This document shows positions 42,865 to 53,705 of a stretch of DNA of 58,780 nucleotides, in pieces. The translations under genes and the position numbers were made by a program. Source of the DNA: Pyrenochaeta sp. MPI-SDFR-AT-0127. Taxonomy: Eukaryota > Ascomycota > Dothideomycetes > Pleosporales > Cucurbitariaceae. The notes beneath the pieces were generated by a model that made no database searches, was not told where the DNA came from, and saw nothing but the letters and a program-made list of their open reading frames with translations. The stretch spans positions 1 to 58,780 of the forward strand of contig JAGTJM010000118.1 in the NCBI GenBank assembly GCA_020747015.1, written 5' to 3'. How positions within the stretch are numbered: the first letter of the stretch is position 1; each line of letters starts with the position of its first letter.

Positions 42865-43460
42865 ATTTGCAGTAGGACTATGGTTCGATTATTCAAGCGA
42901 CATGGAAATTCAACACTCTGCCATACGGACTCGCGGAAACGAGGACCTCGGAAAGATAAATACCCAGTTACGACGTTGCATTGACGCGCTGAAAGGGAGA
43001 TTTGCCCAGGCCTATCACGGCGAAAGCCGTCTAGCCAGGATTGGCAACCAGCATGTCTCAAAAGGTGGTAGTCTACCACCTATTAGCGCGCAGCCACGAC
43101 CCGGTATTGCGGGGAGGCGAAGGAATGGTGTCGCTAGCGCGGCGCCTTGGGCATCACTTCGAACAAGATCAAGGGGCGGAATTATGGAATATGCCATTGA
43201 GAGGGCGGAGCCGCGTCTGTCATCCTGCTCCTACTGGACATGTCAGCCGTGTGCCCATGGGTTGTGATTCAGGACCTGCGTCGGGGGCGCGGAACAGCTA
43301 TATGACCTAGTAGACGGCCCGAGGCACAACAGGTCCACTCATTCGAGTCAGCTATGGAATGGCTGATGGGTGCGCTTATAGGCTGGGTATCCTCACCAGT
43401 ACGGCCATTCTCATATGCAGAGTCGGTGACGCGACCCCCTTATTTTTCACAACCCTGATC
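42865..43460. promoter_or_regulatory. shared promoter region of divergent membrane protein and epoxide hydrolase genes
   Basis: 596 bp between divergent starts. A plus frame from 43359 runs into the hydrolase, but its first 34 codons are not family-like and are taken as 5' leader. No specific binding site is recognised. Confidence 0.4.
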
Positions 43461-44465
43461 ATGGAGAACTTGGCACGCAAATCAATTACTACCTCTCGCT
43501 CCTTGGAGTACACGTACTACTGCTCCCAGCCGACGGCTGACTCGGCCGGCAAGCCGGCTCTTTTCTTCATCCATGGGTTCCCCGATCATGCATACATGTG
43601 GAACGACATCATCGCTCAGCTCTTGCACTTGCCCTATCGCATCATCGCGCCCGACCTTCTCGGCTACGATGGCACCGCGAAACCAACTGATCCATCGCAG
43701 TACGCATATTCTCTTCAAGCCAAAGATCTCCGTGAGATTCTCGCCGCCGAGAACATCTCCTCTGTGATTGTCGTTGGCCATGACTGGGGGTCTGCGATGA
43801 CCCAACGCTTTTACCTGCATTATCCTGATATAGTAGTGGGGCTGGTGCTTCTCAATGTGGCGTATCTTGTTCCAAACCCCAGCCAGAAATTCCACCTGGA
43901 CACGGTGAACGACTTGACGGAGAAGTTCTATGGGTACCCCATGTATGCCTACTGGGATCTCTTCACTGCCGACGATGCGCCATCCCTGCTGTCAGCAAAC
44001 CTGGACCGCGCCTATGAAGTCTGGCATGGCGACCCAAAGGACTGGATGCGCACGCAATTCTGCACCCGCGGCGCTATGAGGAAGTATCTCAACGGCGAGG
44101 AAGAGCGCGTGCAGTTGAAAAAGTACGCGCAGGAGGAGCGATGGAAGAAGCATTTCTTCGATCGTTTTGAAAGAGATGGCTTCGAGGCTCCGTTCTGCTG
44201 GTACAAAGCCATGAAGGACAACATCCAGACCGAGGATGATGCCAAGATCCCACCAGAAAGGTATAGGATCAGTGTACCTCTATTGTTCATCGGTGCGACT
44301 GGAGATGCCGTGTGCAGGATCGATGCGATGGACGATGCAAAGGGAAAAGGCCTTGTGCCCGATCTGGAGGAGAAGGTGATCGAGAGTGGTCATTGGAGTC
44401 CAATGGAAAAGCCCGAAGAAATTGCGGTGCTAGTGAAGGACTTTTTGGGACGTCGGTTTTCGTAG
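43461..44465 (+). CDS. soluble epoxide hydrolase (alpha/beta hydrolase), 334 aa
   Basis: Single exon. The start at 43461 (MENLARKSITTSRSLEYTYY) matches the usual N-terminus; the in-frame ATG at 43359 would add an unlikely leader. Visible features: HGFPDHAYMW oxyanion-hole motif (His 38), DLLGYDGTAKP, nucleophile elbow VGHDWGS (Asp 107), a cap domain with CWYKAM (Tyr 248, the ring-opening position), and the catalytic His in SGHWSPMEKPEE (His 311). A nucleophilic Asp with cap Tyr points to epoxide hydrolysis rather than ester hydrolysis. The acid residue is probably the Asp of ATGDAVC. The substrate is unknown; roles include epoxy-fatty-acid or xenobiotic turnover and secondary metabolism. The gene appears intact. 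Confidence 0.9.
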   Translation: MENLARKSITTSRSLEYTYYCSQPTADSAGKPALFFIHGFPDHAYMWNDIIAQLLHLPYRIIAPDLLGYDGTAKPTDPSQYAYSLQAKDLREILAAENISSVIVVGHDWGSAMTQRFYLHYPDIVVGLVLLNVAYLVPNPSQKFHLDTVNDLTEKFYGYPMYAYWDLFTADDAPSLLSANLDRAYEVWHGDPKDWMRTQFCTRGAMRKYLNGEEERVQLKKYAQEERWKKHFFDRFERDGFEAPFCWYKAMKDNIQTEDDAKIPPERYRISVPLLFIGATGDAVCRIDAMDDAKGKGLVPDLEEKVIESGHWSPMEKPEEIAVLVKDFLGRRFS

Positions 44466-45191
44466 ACGTCGAGAGTATTATCGAACCAAGCCTTATCAAG
44501 AATGAAACATTATTTGATCCTGCTATTATTGGAACTTTTAAGATTCGGAATTGCAGATGATAATTTGCTATACCAAGACGTGACGCCTATTCATACATAG
44601 TTATGAGGGATTTCCGTGGCGCAGCGACGCTTCGTCCAGCTCATATCTCACATTGAGGTAGGCGGTACTAGTTGAGACTGCATAATTGCTTCTATGCGTA
44701 TATAGAATATCCCGAACACAAGCTATGTTTTGAGGCAGAGACAGTGTAAGATGAAATTACGCCGACTTCTATGACAGCTAAACTCAAAACCAACACCTGG
44801 CAAAGAACAAGTAGCCTTGTATCAAAAGAAGAGAAGTAAAAATGGGTTTGAACGATGGACAAAGAATCACACACCGCATGACGGAATGCCTTGAACCTGG
44901 TGGTTCACGTCAATGCTAAAGACTTGCTTATCGTTCTTCTACTACAGGATGACGAGATTATTCTGTGTCGCATGAGGTAATACTACGCTTTGTAGGCGTA
45001 ACGATAGCCAACTAAATCCTATTCGACCGCTTCATCTAGCGCTGCGCAACTCGCCTTGTTTTCCACGCTCTTCCTTCGGAACCTATCACATTTTTGCACA
45101 TTACTAGTGACCTACGTCAAGACATACTAGCAGCACAGCTCCATGACTCGATACACCGTCTGTCGAACCATCGCTTCATCTAAAGAGCTAC
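44466..45191. other. intergenic between convergent genes, nothing recognised
   Basis: 726 bp between the 3' ends of the epoxide hydrolase and the next minus-strand gene. No frame with recognisable content. Confidence 0.4.
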
Positions 45192-47198
45192 CTAGAATGG
45201 ACACGTGAATATGGTCTGGCGTATCCAATTTTTCTTACACTTGTAGAAGTTTTGATCAATCTCCCCAACACTCGCAGGGTTCTTACTAGGCGGATCCCAG
45301 AAGCATTCGATAGCCCTGTCCCCACAAAAGAGCTTTCCCACATTATCTCCAGAGTTTTTATACGTGCACTTCTCACCAAACAATTCCAGTGGAAACTCGC
45401 CGCCGGGATACTGCCGGACATCCTCGCCCCGATTGATAGTTCTCGCTTCTATGCGGATAGGATCTTCGCGGCAAGCTACCCCCCTGCCGTAGTCGGTAGC
45501 GAAGAATTTCCAATAAAGCGTAGAGAATGCTTTCAAATTGCTAAGCCCTTGCGGAACCTCAAGCATGTCGGTTAGGATACCGAGAGCTTTCGTTGGTTGT
45601 TTCGGGGTCTCTGGCTCGGGCGACGGCGTTGCATCAGGCACTGGCACTGAAATCATCCTAAAAAGCTCCATGAATCTTTTCATGGCTTTTAATTCCGTGT
45701 CAGGTGCAGATTGAACAATCATCAAGGTTGGCATGTTGCATGGACAGTTGGGATAATCTCCCTTCTACGCTGTGTTAGCGACAAGTGCTCGATGAGGGTC
45801 TTGGCCGGTGTTCACCTCTGCGCATTTGGGAAAGTCCCCGGTAGCTTTAGGTAAGATGCCCTCGCAATTGTTCTCTTTGGCGTCTTCTTGCCCGCAGAAA
45901 ATCTAGGAATATAGTTAGATCGTTTGAATTGCTACTGAGGGTATCAAGGCTTACTGGGGTCGCTGTAGGATCTGGACAGCCAGACGACGAGGAAGCTGAA
46001 GGAACAGCTGTAGTTTGCGTAGGCTGTTTCGTGGGCGAACCTGTCTGGACCAGTGTAGATGGGATTCTGTTGTTCGCACCAAGGGTTTGACCTTCAAGGG
46101 TCACACCAATCGTGAGAGCAAACAGATAAGCTACCAATGCCCTAACGCGGTCTACCTGGAGGTCGATCAATGGCGCATAGTCCTCTGTAAGCTGTTGAGC
46201 AAGCTCATAGGCTGCGACTCTGTCAGGCGGCGTTGCTGGAATAGCTAAGTTCAGACCGCCAAGGTCTGTCTGCATGAGATCGCTCAAGGTTCCGCCCATG
46301 TTAATAAGGACCGCATGATAGGCGCAAATTGCCCTACCTAGGCGAGAACTTGCCCGTCTTTTGGTAGGATGTTCGCTGTCGAACTTCGCGCCATCTTCAC
46401 ATTCCGTCATGCGCATCATAATTTCCTGCATTCGAGAGGCGAGATCCTGATCCATAGATACAATGAAATCTCCCTGGGTCAGTCCGTTTTGCGCTGATGT
46501 CACTGCCGTAATTGAAGGGGCATGGGATCTAGGAGAATCTCGGTCAGTAAGTTCAAATAGGTTCAGTGATTACTACTCACCCTTTAAGACCTGTCGGATT
46601 AGGCGTTGGCTTGATAGTTGCTACAGCCGTCCCACCCGCTGAGATGACTAACTCGGTAGCGGTCTGTAACTTTGCAGCCTCAGCTGCTTTCGAAGCTGGT
46701 ATGAAAGCAAATGAGTCAAAGTCTCCATTCTGTTCCTTTGATTTCAAATCCCATGAAATGTAAAGTACGGCTGAAATGTCGAGAAACATGTCCCAAGCGC
46801 CCTTGATAGTCTTTGATAAGAAGTGTCTAAAGGCACGGCGTTCTATTTTATGATCGACCTCAAAATTAGCTGATCGCAGAACTTCGTGGGTATCTTTATA
46901 GCACTGGTCGTCTAGCTGCCCGCAGCCTTCGATTACGCCTTGAACCTTTGCCTTTACGTCAGGGGAGATCCCAATGTCGAAGCCTCCGTTTTCCTCAGTC
47001 CCGGATAACCAGACCGAGTTCCCAGTCAACGCTGGTGGACTTTGCTGCTTTTTATCAGACTTTTGTTTTACCTTCAGCAATGTGACAACCTACGTGTTTT
47101 AGCGTATACTGGTTCAAGTCGCCGAGGTCGAACACCTCTGGCTCTGCAACGCTGAAGGCAATCAGGCCCGCGAGAGAGAGAGGGAGTATCTGTTTCAT
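45192..47198 (-). CDS. secreted protein of unknown function, 600 aa, five exons
   Basis: Exons on the minus strand: 47198-47094, 47044-46581, 46528-45955, 45902-45816, 45764-45192. All four introns (49-53 nt) have GT/AG ends and every junction keeps frame. The second exon could start 3 nt earlier (tandem acceptor). A signal peptide is clear (MKQILPLSLAGLIAFSVA). After it come a lysine-poor globular part with GCGQLDDQCYKDTHEVL, a hydrophobic helix (LFALTIGVTL), a Thr/Pro/Ser linker (about residues 330-385) and a cysteine-rich C-terminal half (IFCGQEDAKENNCEGILP, YPNCPCNMPTL, CTYKNSGDNVGKLFCGD, IECFWDPPS). It looks like other uncharacterised two-part secreted mould proteins with a PNCPCNMP-like core, but I cannot name a family. 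Confidence 0.75.
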
Positions 47199-47748
47199 TC
47201 CTGTACAGATTGGTGATGAAGTTCAAAATCCTACGCGTTGGTAGTCTGATGGAAGGAAAGAATGAAGTTCATGATACTGTTCTATCTCGAAAAGTCTCAT
47301 TGTTATATACATGATCGGCCACTATGATTTTAGAGTGCGCTCCTAGCGCACGAGATTCGTATTACAAAGATTATACTATGAGGCACTTGCCGTATAGCTC
47401 ACATGTAAAACCCAACACAAAAGGCTGTCTCGGATATAGAGAGCTTCACGTTTCAGATCAACAGGCTTCTACTCCGTCTCCTCCACGCCTCAGCTCTGCT
47501 TCGTCTAGGCCACCTTTGTGCATGAAGCTTTGGTTTCATAAGACAGAACTTCCCCAGAGATTCAGCCGTCAGATGTCTGAATTAACAATCTTTCCAGGAT
47601 CATAGAACCGTAACATAAAAAGATGTCATGAAGGGTTCTAATGTTAAGAATAATTCAAGACAGGATAAGGATAGGCAAACAGGACGACCCCAAGAAAGGG
47701 ATGATGTAATCGCTACAACCACAAAAAAAAGCCCAGAAAAGGGGGCAC
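47199..47748. other. intergenic, promoter of the secreted-protein gene; LINE target flank
   Basis: No gene seen. The last part (47,640-47,748) is the left flank of the LINE insertion. Before insertion it continued directly into 53736. Confidence 0.4.
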
Positions 47749-47889
47749 TGTCCGTGGACTGAAAAACACGACAACAGCGAGTATTTCAATTTTTGGAATT
47801 AACGCAGTATATCGCACGTAAACGTCCGCTCAAGACGCCTAACGACTAGCCAGCACTTCAGAAGCAGCGCCCACTGCTACTGAGGCGTC

Positions 47890-49563
47890 ATGGCGACACC
47901 GTGGCCTCGAAGGGCGACATGGCCTACCCCGCTTCGCGAGCATGCTACCACCCTCAGCGCATTCCTTCACGATGTGCTGAACACTATCGAGCGCAATGGT
48001 AGCCAGACTGTGCCAGCAGACCTTGCTGGAGATGTCATTCGCGGCGCACTGACCTTCGTCTTGAAGACGCAGCACACGCCTGACCTTGGCACTATCTGCG
48101 ACGCCCTCAGGGTCGCACAAACTGAAGCTAAAGCTACTGCGGAACACACCGCACAAGCCCTCGATCAGATCAAGAGCAAGCTCGAGAACGCTACAGAAAT
48201 CATGCAACAGACAGCTGCAAGTATACAGCAGAATGGTAACACAGCAGAGGAGGCGAGGGCCGCTGCGAAAGAAGCAACAGAAGTAGGGAAAGCGACCCTA
48301 GAGATGGCGAGAGAGATCAAGAATAAAGCACCACAACAGCAGACGAACGGGCCAGTGTCATACGCTGCAGCGGCAGCTAGAGGTCCCCCACTAGCAGGTA
48401 CATATAATACACAGAGTCGCAAAGCACCAATTGTGCAGACGCAACGTGAGGTCATCGTGAACATCAGAGATCCACTCACCGTACAGGCCCTTCGGGCGAT
48501 GAACCCCCGCAACCTTAAAGCCCACGTAGAACGTGCAATCGAGCAAAGCGGGAATGAGAACATTGCAAGCGTGAAGATTGTGTCATCTAACCAGCTCAAG
48601 AGCGGAGACCTGAGCGTCAAGGCAGCCACTAGTACCGAAGTTGAAGCACTCCGACAGTTCGCAGACGATTGGGCCATGCGCATCGGCAACGGGGCCAGCA
48701 TACAGATCCCGACGTACGGCGTCCTCGCTCACGGCATCCGTACCAACACGATGGACATGGACAAGTTTGAAGAGAATAGGAACCAGATTCTGCAGGACAA
48801 CAGACCGTTCATCCCCCAGGCTGAGATCCGACACATAGGATGGCTGACCAGAGACGCTGCCGCTAAGACCGCATCAACCATCACCATCGAATTCACCAAA
48901 CCAGAGGACGCAAACAAGATCATAGACGAGGGCCTAGTCTGGCAGGGCGAGGTCTTCCAGTGCGAGCGATACGAGAGACAGTGCCGCGTGAAGCAGTGCT
49001 TCAAGTGCCAAAAATACGGCCACATAGGAACCCAGTGCAAGGCACCAACAGCATGTGGCTACTGTGCGCAGGAGCACGACACCCGGGACTGCCCAGCCAA
49101 GTCGGACCGGAACGCGCCCAGGAAATGTACCCTCTGCCGCGGCGACCACGAAGCGTGGAGCCGCCAGTGCCCAACCAGGAAAGACGAGATCGCCAAAGCA
49201 AAGATGGCATACGAGATGCGGCCTCACTACCACTATGTACCCGAAACCAGAGGAAGGACCGTGCAGCCAGAGATGCCTGCTACTGTGCGTAGAAGCAGAT
49301 CCGGCCAGAACACGGCATCAACACAGGTCATCCAGCTCACCAGGAACCGATCGCAGCCCGGACGAGGACAGAAGCGAACCAATACTGGAACGACAATCAA
49401 CCCAATGGACCAGGAAAACATACCGCCATCAGGAGCTGGCAGCCAGCGACCGCAGAGGACCATCATGCCGAGCCGTAGAGCGCTAGAGGCAATTGGAGTC
49501 AACACACAACTACCACAAAACAGCACTCAGCATATGGAGATCGATTCTACGACCGAAGCATGA
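47890..49563 (+). CDS. LINE ORF1 protein (nucleic-acid binding), 557 aa
   Basis: The N-terminal third is alanine/glutamine-rich and helical (about residues 65-155), probably a coiled coil for trimer or particle formation. A central domain (REVIVNIRDPLTVQALRAM to about residue 360) resembles the RRM-like part of ORF1 proteins. Three CCHC zinc knuckles follow at about residues 370-431: CFKCQKYGHIGTQC, CGYCAQEHDTRDC and CTLCRGDHEAWSRQC. The basic, Gln/Pro-rich tail is probably disordered. The protein binds element RNA with ORF2 as the retrotransposition particle. Its stop TGA overlaps the ATG of ORF2 (ATGA). Confidence 0.92.
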   Translation: MATPWPRRATWPTPLREHATTLSAFLHDVLNTIERNGSQTVPADLAGDVIRGALTFVLKTQHTPDLGTICDALRVAQTEAKATAEHTAQALDQIKSKLENATEIMQQTAASIQQNGNTAEEARAAAKEATEVGKATLEMAREIKNKAPQQQTNGPVSYAAAAARGPPLAGTYNTQSRKAPIVQTQREVIVNIRDPLTVQALRAMNPRNLKAHVERAIEQSGNENIASVKIVSSNQLKSGDLSVKAATSTEVEALRQFADDWAMRIGNGASIQIPTYGVLAHGIRTNTMDMDKFEENRNQILQDNRPFIPQAEIRHIGWLTRDAAAKTASTITIEFTKPEDANKIIDEGLVWQGEVFQCERYERQCRVKQCFKCQKYGHIGTQCKAPTACGYCAQEHDTRDCPAKSDRNAPRKCTLCRGDHEAWSRQCPTRKDEIAKAKMAYEMRPHYHYVPETRGRTVQPEMPATVRRSRSGQNTASTQVIQLTRNRSQPGRGQKRTNTGTTINPMDQENIPPSGAGSQRPQRTIMPSRRALEAIGVNTQLPQNSTQHMEIDSTTEA

Positions 49564-52500
49564 ATCAGCACACTACATTAAGCATACTACAGTATAACGT
49601 ACGCAAATCGAGAGATACAGTGATGGCAACTCTGCTTCGAGATCCTAAAGTTCACGAGTATGACATTCTAGCCATCCAGGAGCCGTGGAGGAACCCGTTC
49701 ATGGCGACAACTCACCATCCAGCGAAGGATGTTTTCCATCTCTGCTACCCACCAGCAGCCGACGAAGGCCCAGCCAGAGTCTGCTTCTTCATAAACAAGA
49801 GAATAGACCACAAGCAGTGGCGATTCAAGGAGCACACGAAAGACATCTGCTCTCTCATTATCGAGCCTAGCGAAGCGCGACAGGAGCAGCAACGACTGAC
49901 TATACACAATATATACAACCCTACAAGGAACAGTACTAACACCGGATCTACGCTGACGGATATTCGTGCAGTCCTTAACGAGCACAAGGACAACGAGCAG
50001 ATACTTCTTGGCGACTTTAACCTGCATCATCCCCTGTGGGGAGGATCGAACGTCAGACGCATAGATCCAGGGGCGGAAGATTTAATAGCGATCATAGAAG
50101 ACTTTGGCCTTAGCAATACACTGTCTCCGGGAACTATCACATATGAAGAAGCGGCTTGGCAATCTACCATCGACCTGTGCCTGGTCACGGTAGGCCTCGA
50201 CGACAGGGTGATTAGAAGCCAAGTCGATCGCGATCTCGATCACAACTCAGACCACCTGCCGATATGCACCGTGTTGGATATGACTGTGCAGTACCTAGAC
50301 AAGGCAGCTCAGAGGAACTGGAGGCGTATGGACGAGAAAGCATACACAAAAGTCCTGAAGCAAGCCCTGCCACCGCCACGCAGACCCGTGACAAAGGTGG
50401 CACTTGATAGATACGTCCATGAAGTGATTACGGCGATCAGAAGCGCAATCGACAAAGCAGTTCCGCAAATATACTCCTCGCCCCGAGCAAGGGAGGGATG
50501 GACTGCGGAGTGCAAGGCGGTACTCGCTGAAGCGAAGAGACTAAAGAGATTACACAGCCAGTATAACACAGAAAAATCGTGGGAAGAGTACCGCGAAGCT
50601 AGAAACTGCAAAGCAAGAACAATCCGCAAAGCGATGACAAAGATGCATAGAGAACGAGTAGAAGACGCGGCACAGTCGCCAGACAAGCTCTGGAAGCTTG
50701 CTAGCTGGGCGAAGACCCGGGGCAACGTGGCGCCTCGAGTTACGCCTAGCATACGAAACCCGACAACACAGCGCGAGGTTACAGAGCCAGCGGATAAGGC
50801 AGACTTGTTCCGCGAAGTCTTCTTTCCCCCACCACCGGAAGCAGACCTTGAAGACATCCGAGACGCTGAGTACAACGGCCAGATCGAGCTGCCACCCATC
50901 ACAGAGAAGGAAGTGAGGGACGCCATCCGAGCAGCGCCACCGCGCAAAGCTCCCGGTCCAGATGGTATCATTAATCGAGCCCTACAGGCAGGATCGAAAC
51001 TGCTTACACCCCACCTGACGAGCATCTTCAACCGCAGCCTACGTCTGGGGTACTGCCCATCACATTTCCGCGAATCGACTACGGTCGTCCTGCGAAAGCC
51101 CGGCAAAGACAACTACACCGTGCCAAAAGCATACCGACCAATTGCGCTACTCAACACAGTTGGCAAAACGATGGATGCAGTGATCGCCCGGCGGCTCAGT
51201 CATCTGGTGGAAACACATTGTGTGCTCCCAGCGACACACATAGGCGGCAGGAAGATGCGCTCCACTGAGCACGCGCTCCATGCCGTCACGAGTAAGATAT
51301 ATAATGCGTGGAATAGAGGAGCTGGTCAAGTGGCCAGTCTGCTGCTGCTCGACGTCTCCGGCGCCTTCGACAATGTCTCACATACACGACTGCTCCACAA
51401 CCTGCGGAGAAGACGGGTGGACGAGAAGACAGTCAAGTGGATTGCAAGCTTCCTTAGCAACAGATGCACCAGCATAGCTGTAGATGGTTTCAAATCACAG
51501 GAGTACACTATAAGCACGGGCATACCGCAAGGCTCCCCGCTGTCGCCTATCCTCTATCTCCTCTACAATGCCGACTTAATAGATGAGTGCAACCAAGAGG
51601 CAAACGCAATTTCGACGGGTTACATAGACGACATAGGCATCCTCGCATGGGGCAACACAACAGAAGAGACGTGTAACACACTGAGCCACATTCTTAAGAA
51701 AGCACAGCATTGGGCTAGCACCCACGCTTCCATCTTTGCCCCAGACAAGTTCCAGCTGACTCACTTTACGAGATCGCGCACGCGCATCGACACAGGCAGA
51801 CTAATCCAAACCGACTGGGGTGAAGTGAAACCCAAGACAACGTGCAAATACCTGGGACTGACCATGGACACGAAGCTACAGTGGAGAGAACACCTAGAAG
51901 AGGTCAGACAGAAGGCGACAAAGACCATCAGTGCACTCAGTTGCCTCGGAGGTTCGACCTGGGGCATAACCTTTGCAGACATGAGGAAACTGTACGAGGC
52001 TACTGCGCTCCCCCAGATGATGTACGCATGCTCAATCTGGTCGAACGCTAGCATCAAGGGCAAGACATACACAAAGAAGACACTCAACGTCCTACAAAGC
52101 ATACAGGCAAGAGCGGCAAGAGTTATCTGTGGGGCATTCAAAGCTACTTCCAGAGTGGCACTTGATGTCGAAGCATACCTTTTACCTATTGAACAACAGA
52201 TTTGGAAACACAACACGGATGTCATCACCCGACTTCTCTCGTGCAAGGATATTGCAGATACAGCCGGCCTTCAGACAAGCAGCATGCAATCAAGAAACCG
52301 CATCAGACACATCAACTCCTGGCAGAAGATCTACGACGATATGAAGAGCCAACGCAGCCAGGGCTTCGACACGCAGGAGCCAATCCCACCCTTCATAACC
52401 CCCACATGGCAAACCGGCCCCAGGACATACATAGACAAGAACGCCGACAAGGCACGGAGCCGACACGACAGAACGAATGAAACAGGTCAGAGCCTCAGCA

Positions 52501-53408
52501 TCTACACAGACGGCAGCGGCATAGACGGCGAGGTAGGCGCAGCAGCGGTATGCCCGCTCACCCAGCAGACTCGCACCGTACATATGGGATCAGACACAAT
52601 CTCGACAGTATATGCCGCTGAGCTACAAGGCATAAGCCTAGCACTGCAGATAGCACGAACGTACGCAGAGCGAAGTGGCGAACGACGAAACGTCGCCATC
52701 TACACCGATAACCAGGCGGCCATCTGGTCTATAACCAAAGCCGAGGGACGATCAGGAGCCTATATCCTCGAGGAGATCGCACGACAAGTCCAGGAGCTCC
52801 AGGATATGGGACGGCCAGTAACAGTAAGATGGATCCCCGCCCATGTAGGAATCCCAGGAAACGAAGCTGCAGACAGAGCCGCCAAGGAGGCGACCGGGTG
52901 GAGAGAGGACGGCCGCAGACGCCCACCGGCAGATGCACCCCCTAGGCTCCACCCACTCAGATCAACCGTCAAGAGATGGTGCAAGACACAGAGAGAGCGG
53001 GCTTGGAGGGCCAAGTGGCGAGCAGAGACTAAAGGTCGCGCGACATATCGACACACACCGATGCCTACCAAGAAGGTGCTCCAGCTCCACGAGGGACTCA
53101 ACAAACGACAGAGCGCGCTGCTGGTGCAGCTGCGCACCGAGAAAATCGGCCTCAACGACTTTCTCTTCAGCAGAAAAGTGCCAGGGGTCACCAGCTCCCG
53201 CTGCGAGTGCGGGGAGAGGCGGCAGACCGTTGCTCACGTCCTTCTTCACTGCAGGACACACAAGGACCTCCGGAACCGTGTGTTCGGCGACCTCTCTGGA
53301 CGACACAACCTCCGGACCATCCTGAGCAAGCCACAGTTAGCCACCAAAGCCATCGAGTTTATAGAGCAGACGCAGATCCTTGGGCAAGTGGGGATCAGAG
53401 ACGTGTAG
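49560..53408 (+). CDS. LINE ORF2 protein: endonuclease, reverse transcriptase, RNase H, 1282 aa
   Basis: The AP-like endonuclease comes first (about residues 1-235: LQYNVRKS, AIQEPWRNP, LLGDFNLHHPLWGG, SDHLPI). Reverse transcriptase follows at about 460-740 (RPIALLNTVGKTMDAVIARR, LLLDVSGAFDNVSH, GIPQGSPLSPILYLLYNADL, active site YIDD at 688-691). RNase H is at about 979-1110 (YTDGSGIDGEVGAAA, AELQGISLAL, YTDNQAAIW, IPAHVGIPGNEAADRAAKEA). A C-terminal C-x-C...H...C box (CECGERRQTVAHVLLHC) ends the protein. All catalytic residues visible are present. RNase H and this C-terminal box are typical of I/Tad1-type LINEs. The protein should nick target DNA and copy the RNA in place. Confidence 0.95.
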   Translation: MNQHTTLSILQYNVRKSRDTVMATLLRDPKVHEYDILAIQEPWRNPFMATTHHPAKDVFHLCYPPAADEGPARVCFFINKRIDHKQWRFKEHTKDICSLIIEPSEARQEQQRLTIHNIYNPTRNSTNTGSTLTDIRAVLNEHKDNEQILLGDFNLHHPLWGGSNVRRIDPGAEDLIAIIEDFGLSNTLSPGTITYEEAAWQSTIDLCLVTVGLDDRVIRSQVDRDLDHNSDHLPICTVLDMTVQYLDKAAQRNWRRMDEKAYTKVLKQALPPPRRPVTKVALDRYVHEVITAIRSAIDKAVPQIYSSPRAREGWTAECKAVLAEAKRLKRLHSQYNTEKSWEEYREARNCKARTIRKAMTKMHRERVEDAAQSPDKLWKLASWAKTRGNVAPRVTPSIRNPTTQREVTEPADKADLFREVFFPPPPEADLEDIRDAEYNGQIELPPITEKEVRDAIRAAPPRKAPGPDGIINRALQAGSKLLTPHLTSIFNRSLRLGYCPSHFRESTTVVLRKPGKDNYTVPKAYRPIALLNTVGKTMDAVIARRLSHLVETHCVLPATHIGGRKMRSTEHALHAVTSKIYNAWNRGAGQVASLLLLDVSGAFDNVSHTRLLHNLRRRRVDEKTVKWIASFLSNRCTSIAVDGFKSQEYTISTGIPQGSPLSPILYLLYNADLIDECNQEANAISTGYIDDIGILAWGNTTEETCNTLSHILKKAQHWASTHASIFAPDKFQLTHFTRSRTRIDTGRLIQTDWGEVKPKTTCKYLGLTMDTKLQWREHLEEVRQKATKTISALSCLGGSTWGITFADMRKLYEATALPQMMYACSIWSNASIKGKTYTKKTLNVLQSIQARAARVICGAFKATSRVALDVEAYLLPIEQQIWKHNTDVITRLLSCKDIADTAGLQTSSMQSRNRIRHINSWQKIYDDMKSQRSQGFDTQEPIPPFITPTWQTGPRTYIDKNADKARSRHDRTNETGQSLSIYTDGSGIDGEVGAAAVCPLTQQTRTVHMGSDTISTVYAAELQGISLALQIARTYAERSGERRNVAIYTDNQAAIWSITKAEGRSGAYILEEIARQVQELQDMGRPVTVRWIPAHVGIPGNEAADRAAKEATGWREDGRRRPPADAPPRLHPLRSTVKRWCKTQRERAWRAKWRAETKGRATYRHTPMPTKKVLQLHEGLNKRQSALLVQLRTEKIGLNDFLFSRKVPGVTSSRCECGERRQTVAHVLLHCRTHKDLRNRVFGDLSGRHNLRTILSKPQLATKAIEFIEQTQILGQVGIRDV

Positions 53409-53705
53409 ACGACAGCCGAGCGCTGGGGGGAGACTGTAGGTACTGGGGTCGCAAAACACGAGGCAGAGTGCCTCTACGAGACTAGAAGCGCAGTGTCCAG
53501 TTAGTAGAACCATTATCTAGATGGGCCGCCAAGCATATGTAGATAGTGGTTGAGGGGAAACGGCAGGCCTCTGGGAACAGCTGGCTCTTGTTTAGGGAGT
53601 GACGTGGGGCGGCGCGGATTAACGTTTGTGCTGCGTCGGCTGTCTGCTAAGCTAGCCAACCGGGCATAGCTGCGGAGAAAACGCGGCTGAAACCGAGTAG
53701 GACAT

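Noticed and set aside
29835..47198. A secondary-metabolite gene cluster
   Set aside because: GMC oxidoreductase, epoxide hydrolase and rhodopsin-like genes occur in clusters, but there is no PKS, NRPS, terpene cyclase or cluster regulator, and housekeeping genes lie between them.
47736..47750. A second Tc1 end (aaaagggggcactg) left of the LINE
   Set aside because: It resembles the Tc1 terminal repeat only over about 8 bases, is not followed by TA, and has no partner end nearby.
48165..48701. 178-codon minus-strand frame
   Set aside because: It is antisense to LINE ORF1. The similar frame at 20525-20806 exists only because that region is a relic of the same ORF1.
50309..51112. 267-codon minus-strand frame
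   Set aside because: Antisense shadow of the LINE ORF2 coding region with no domain content.
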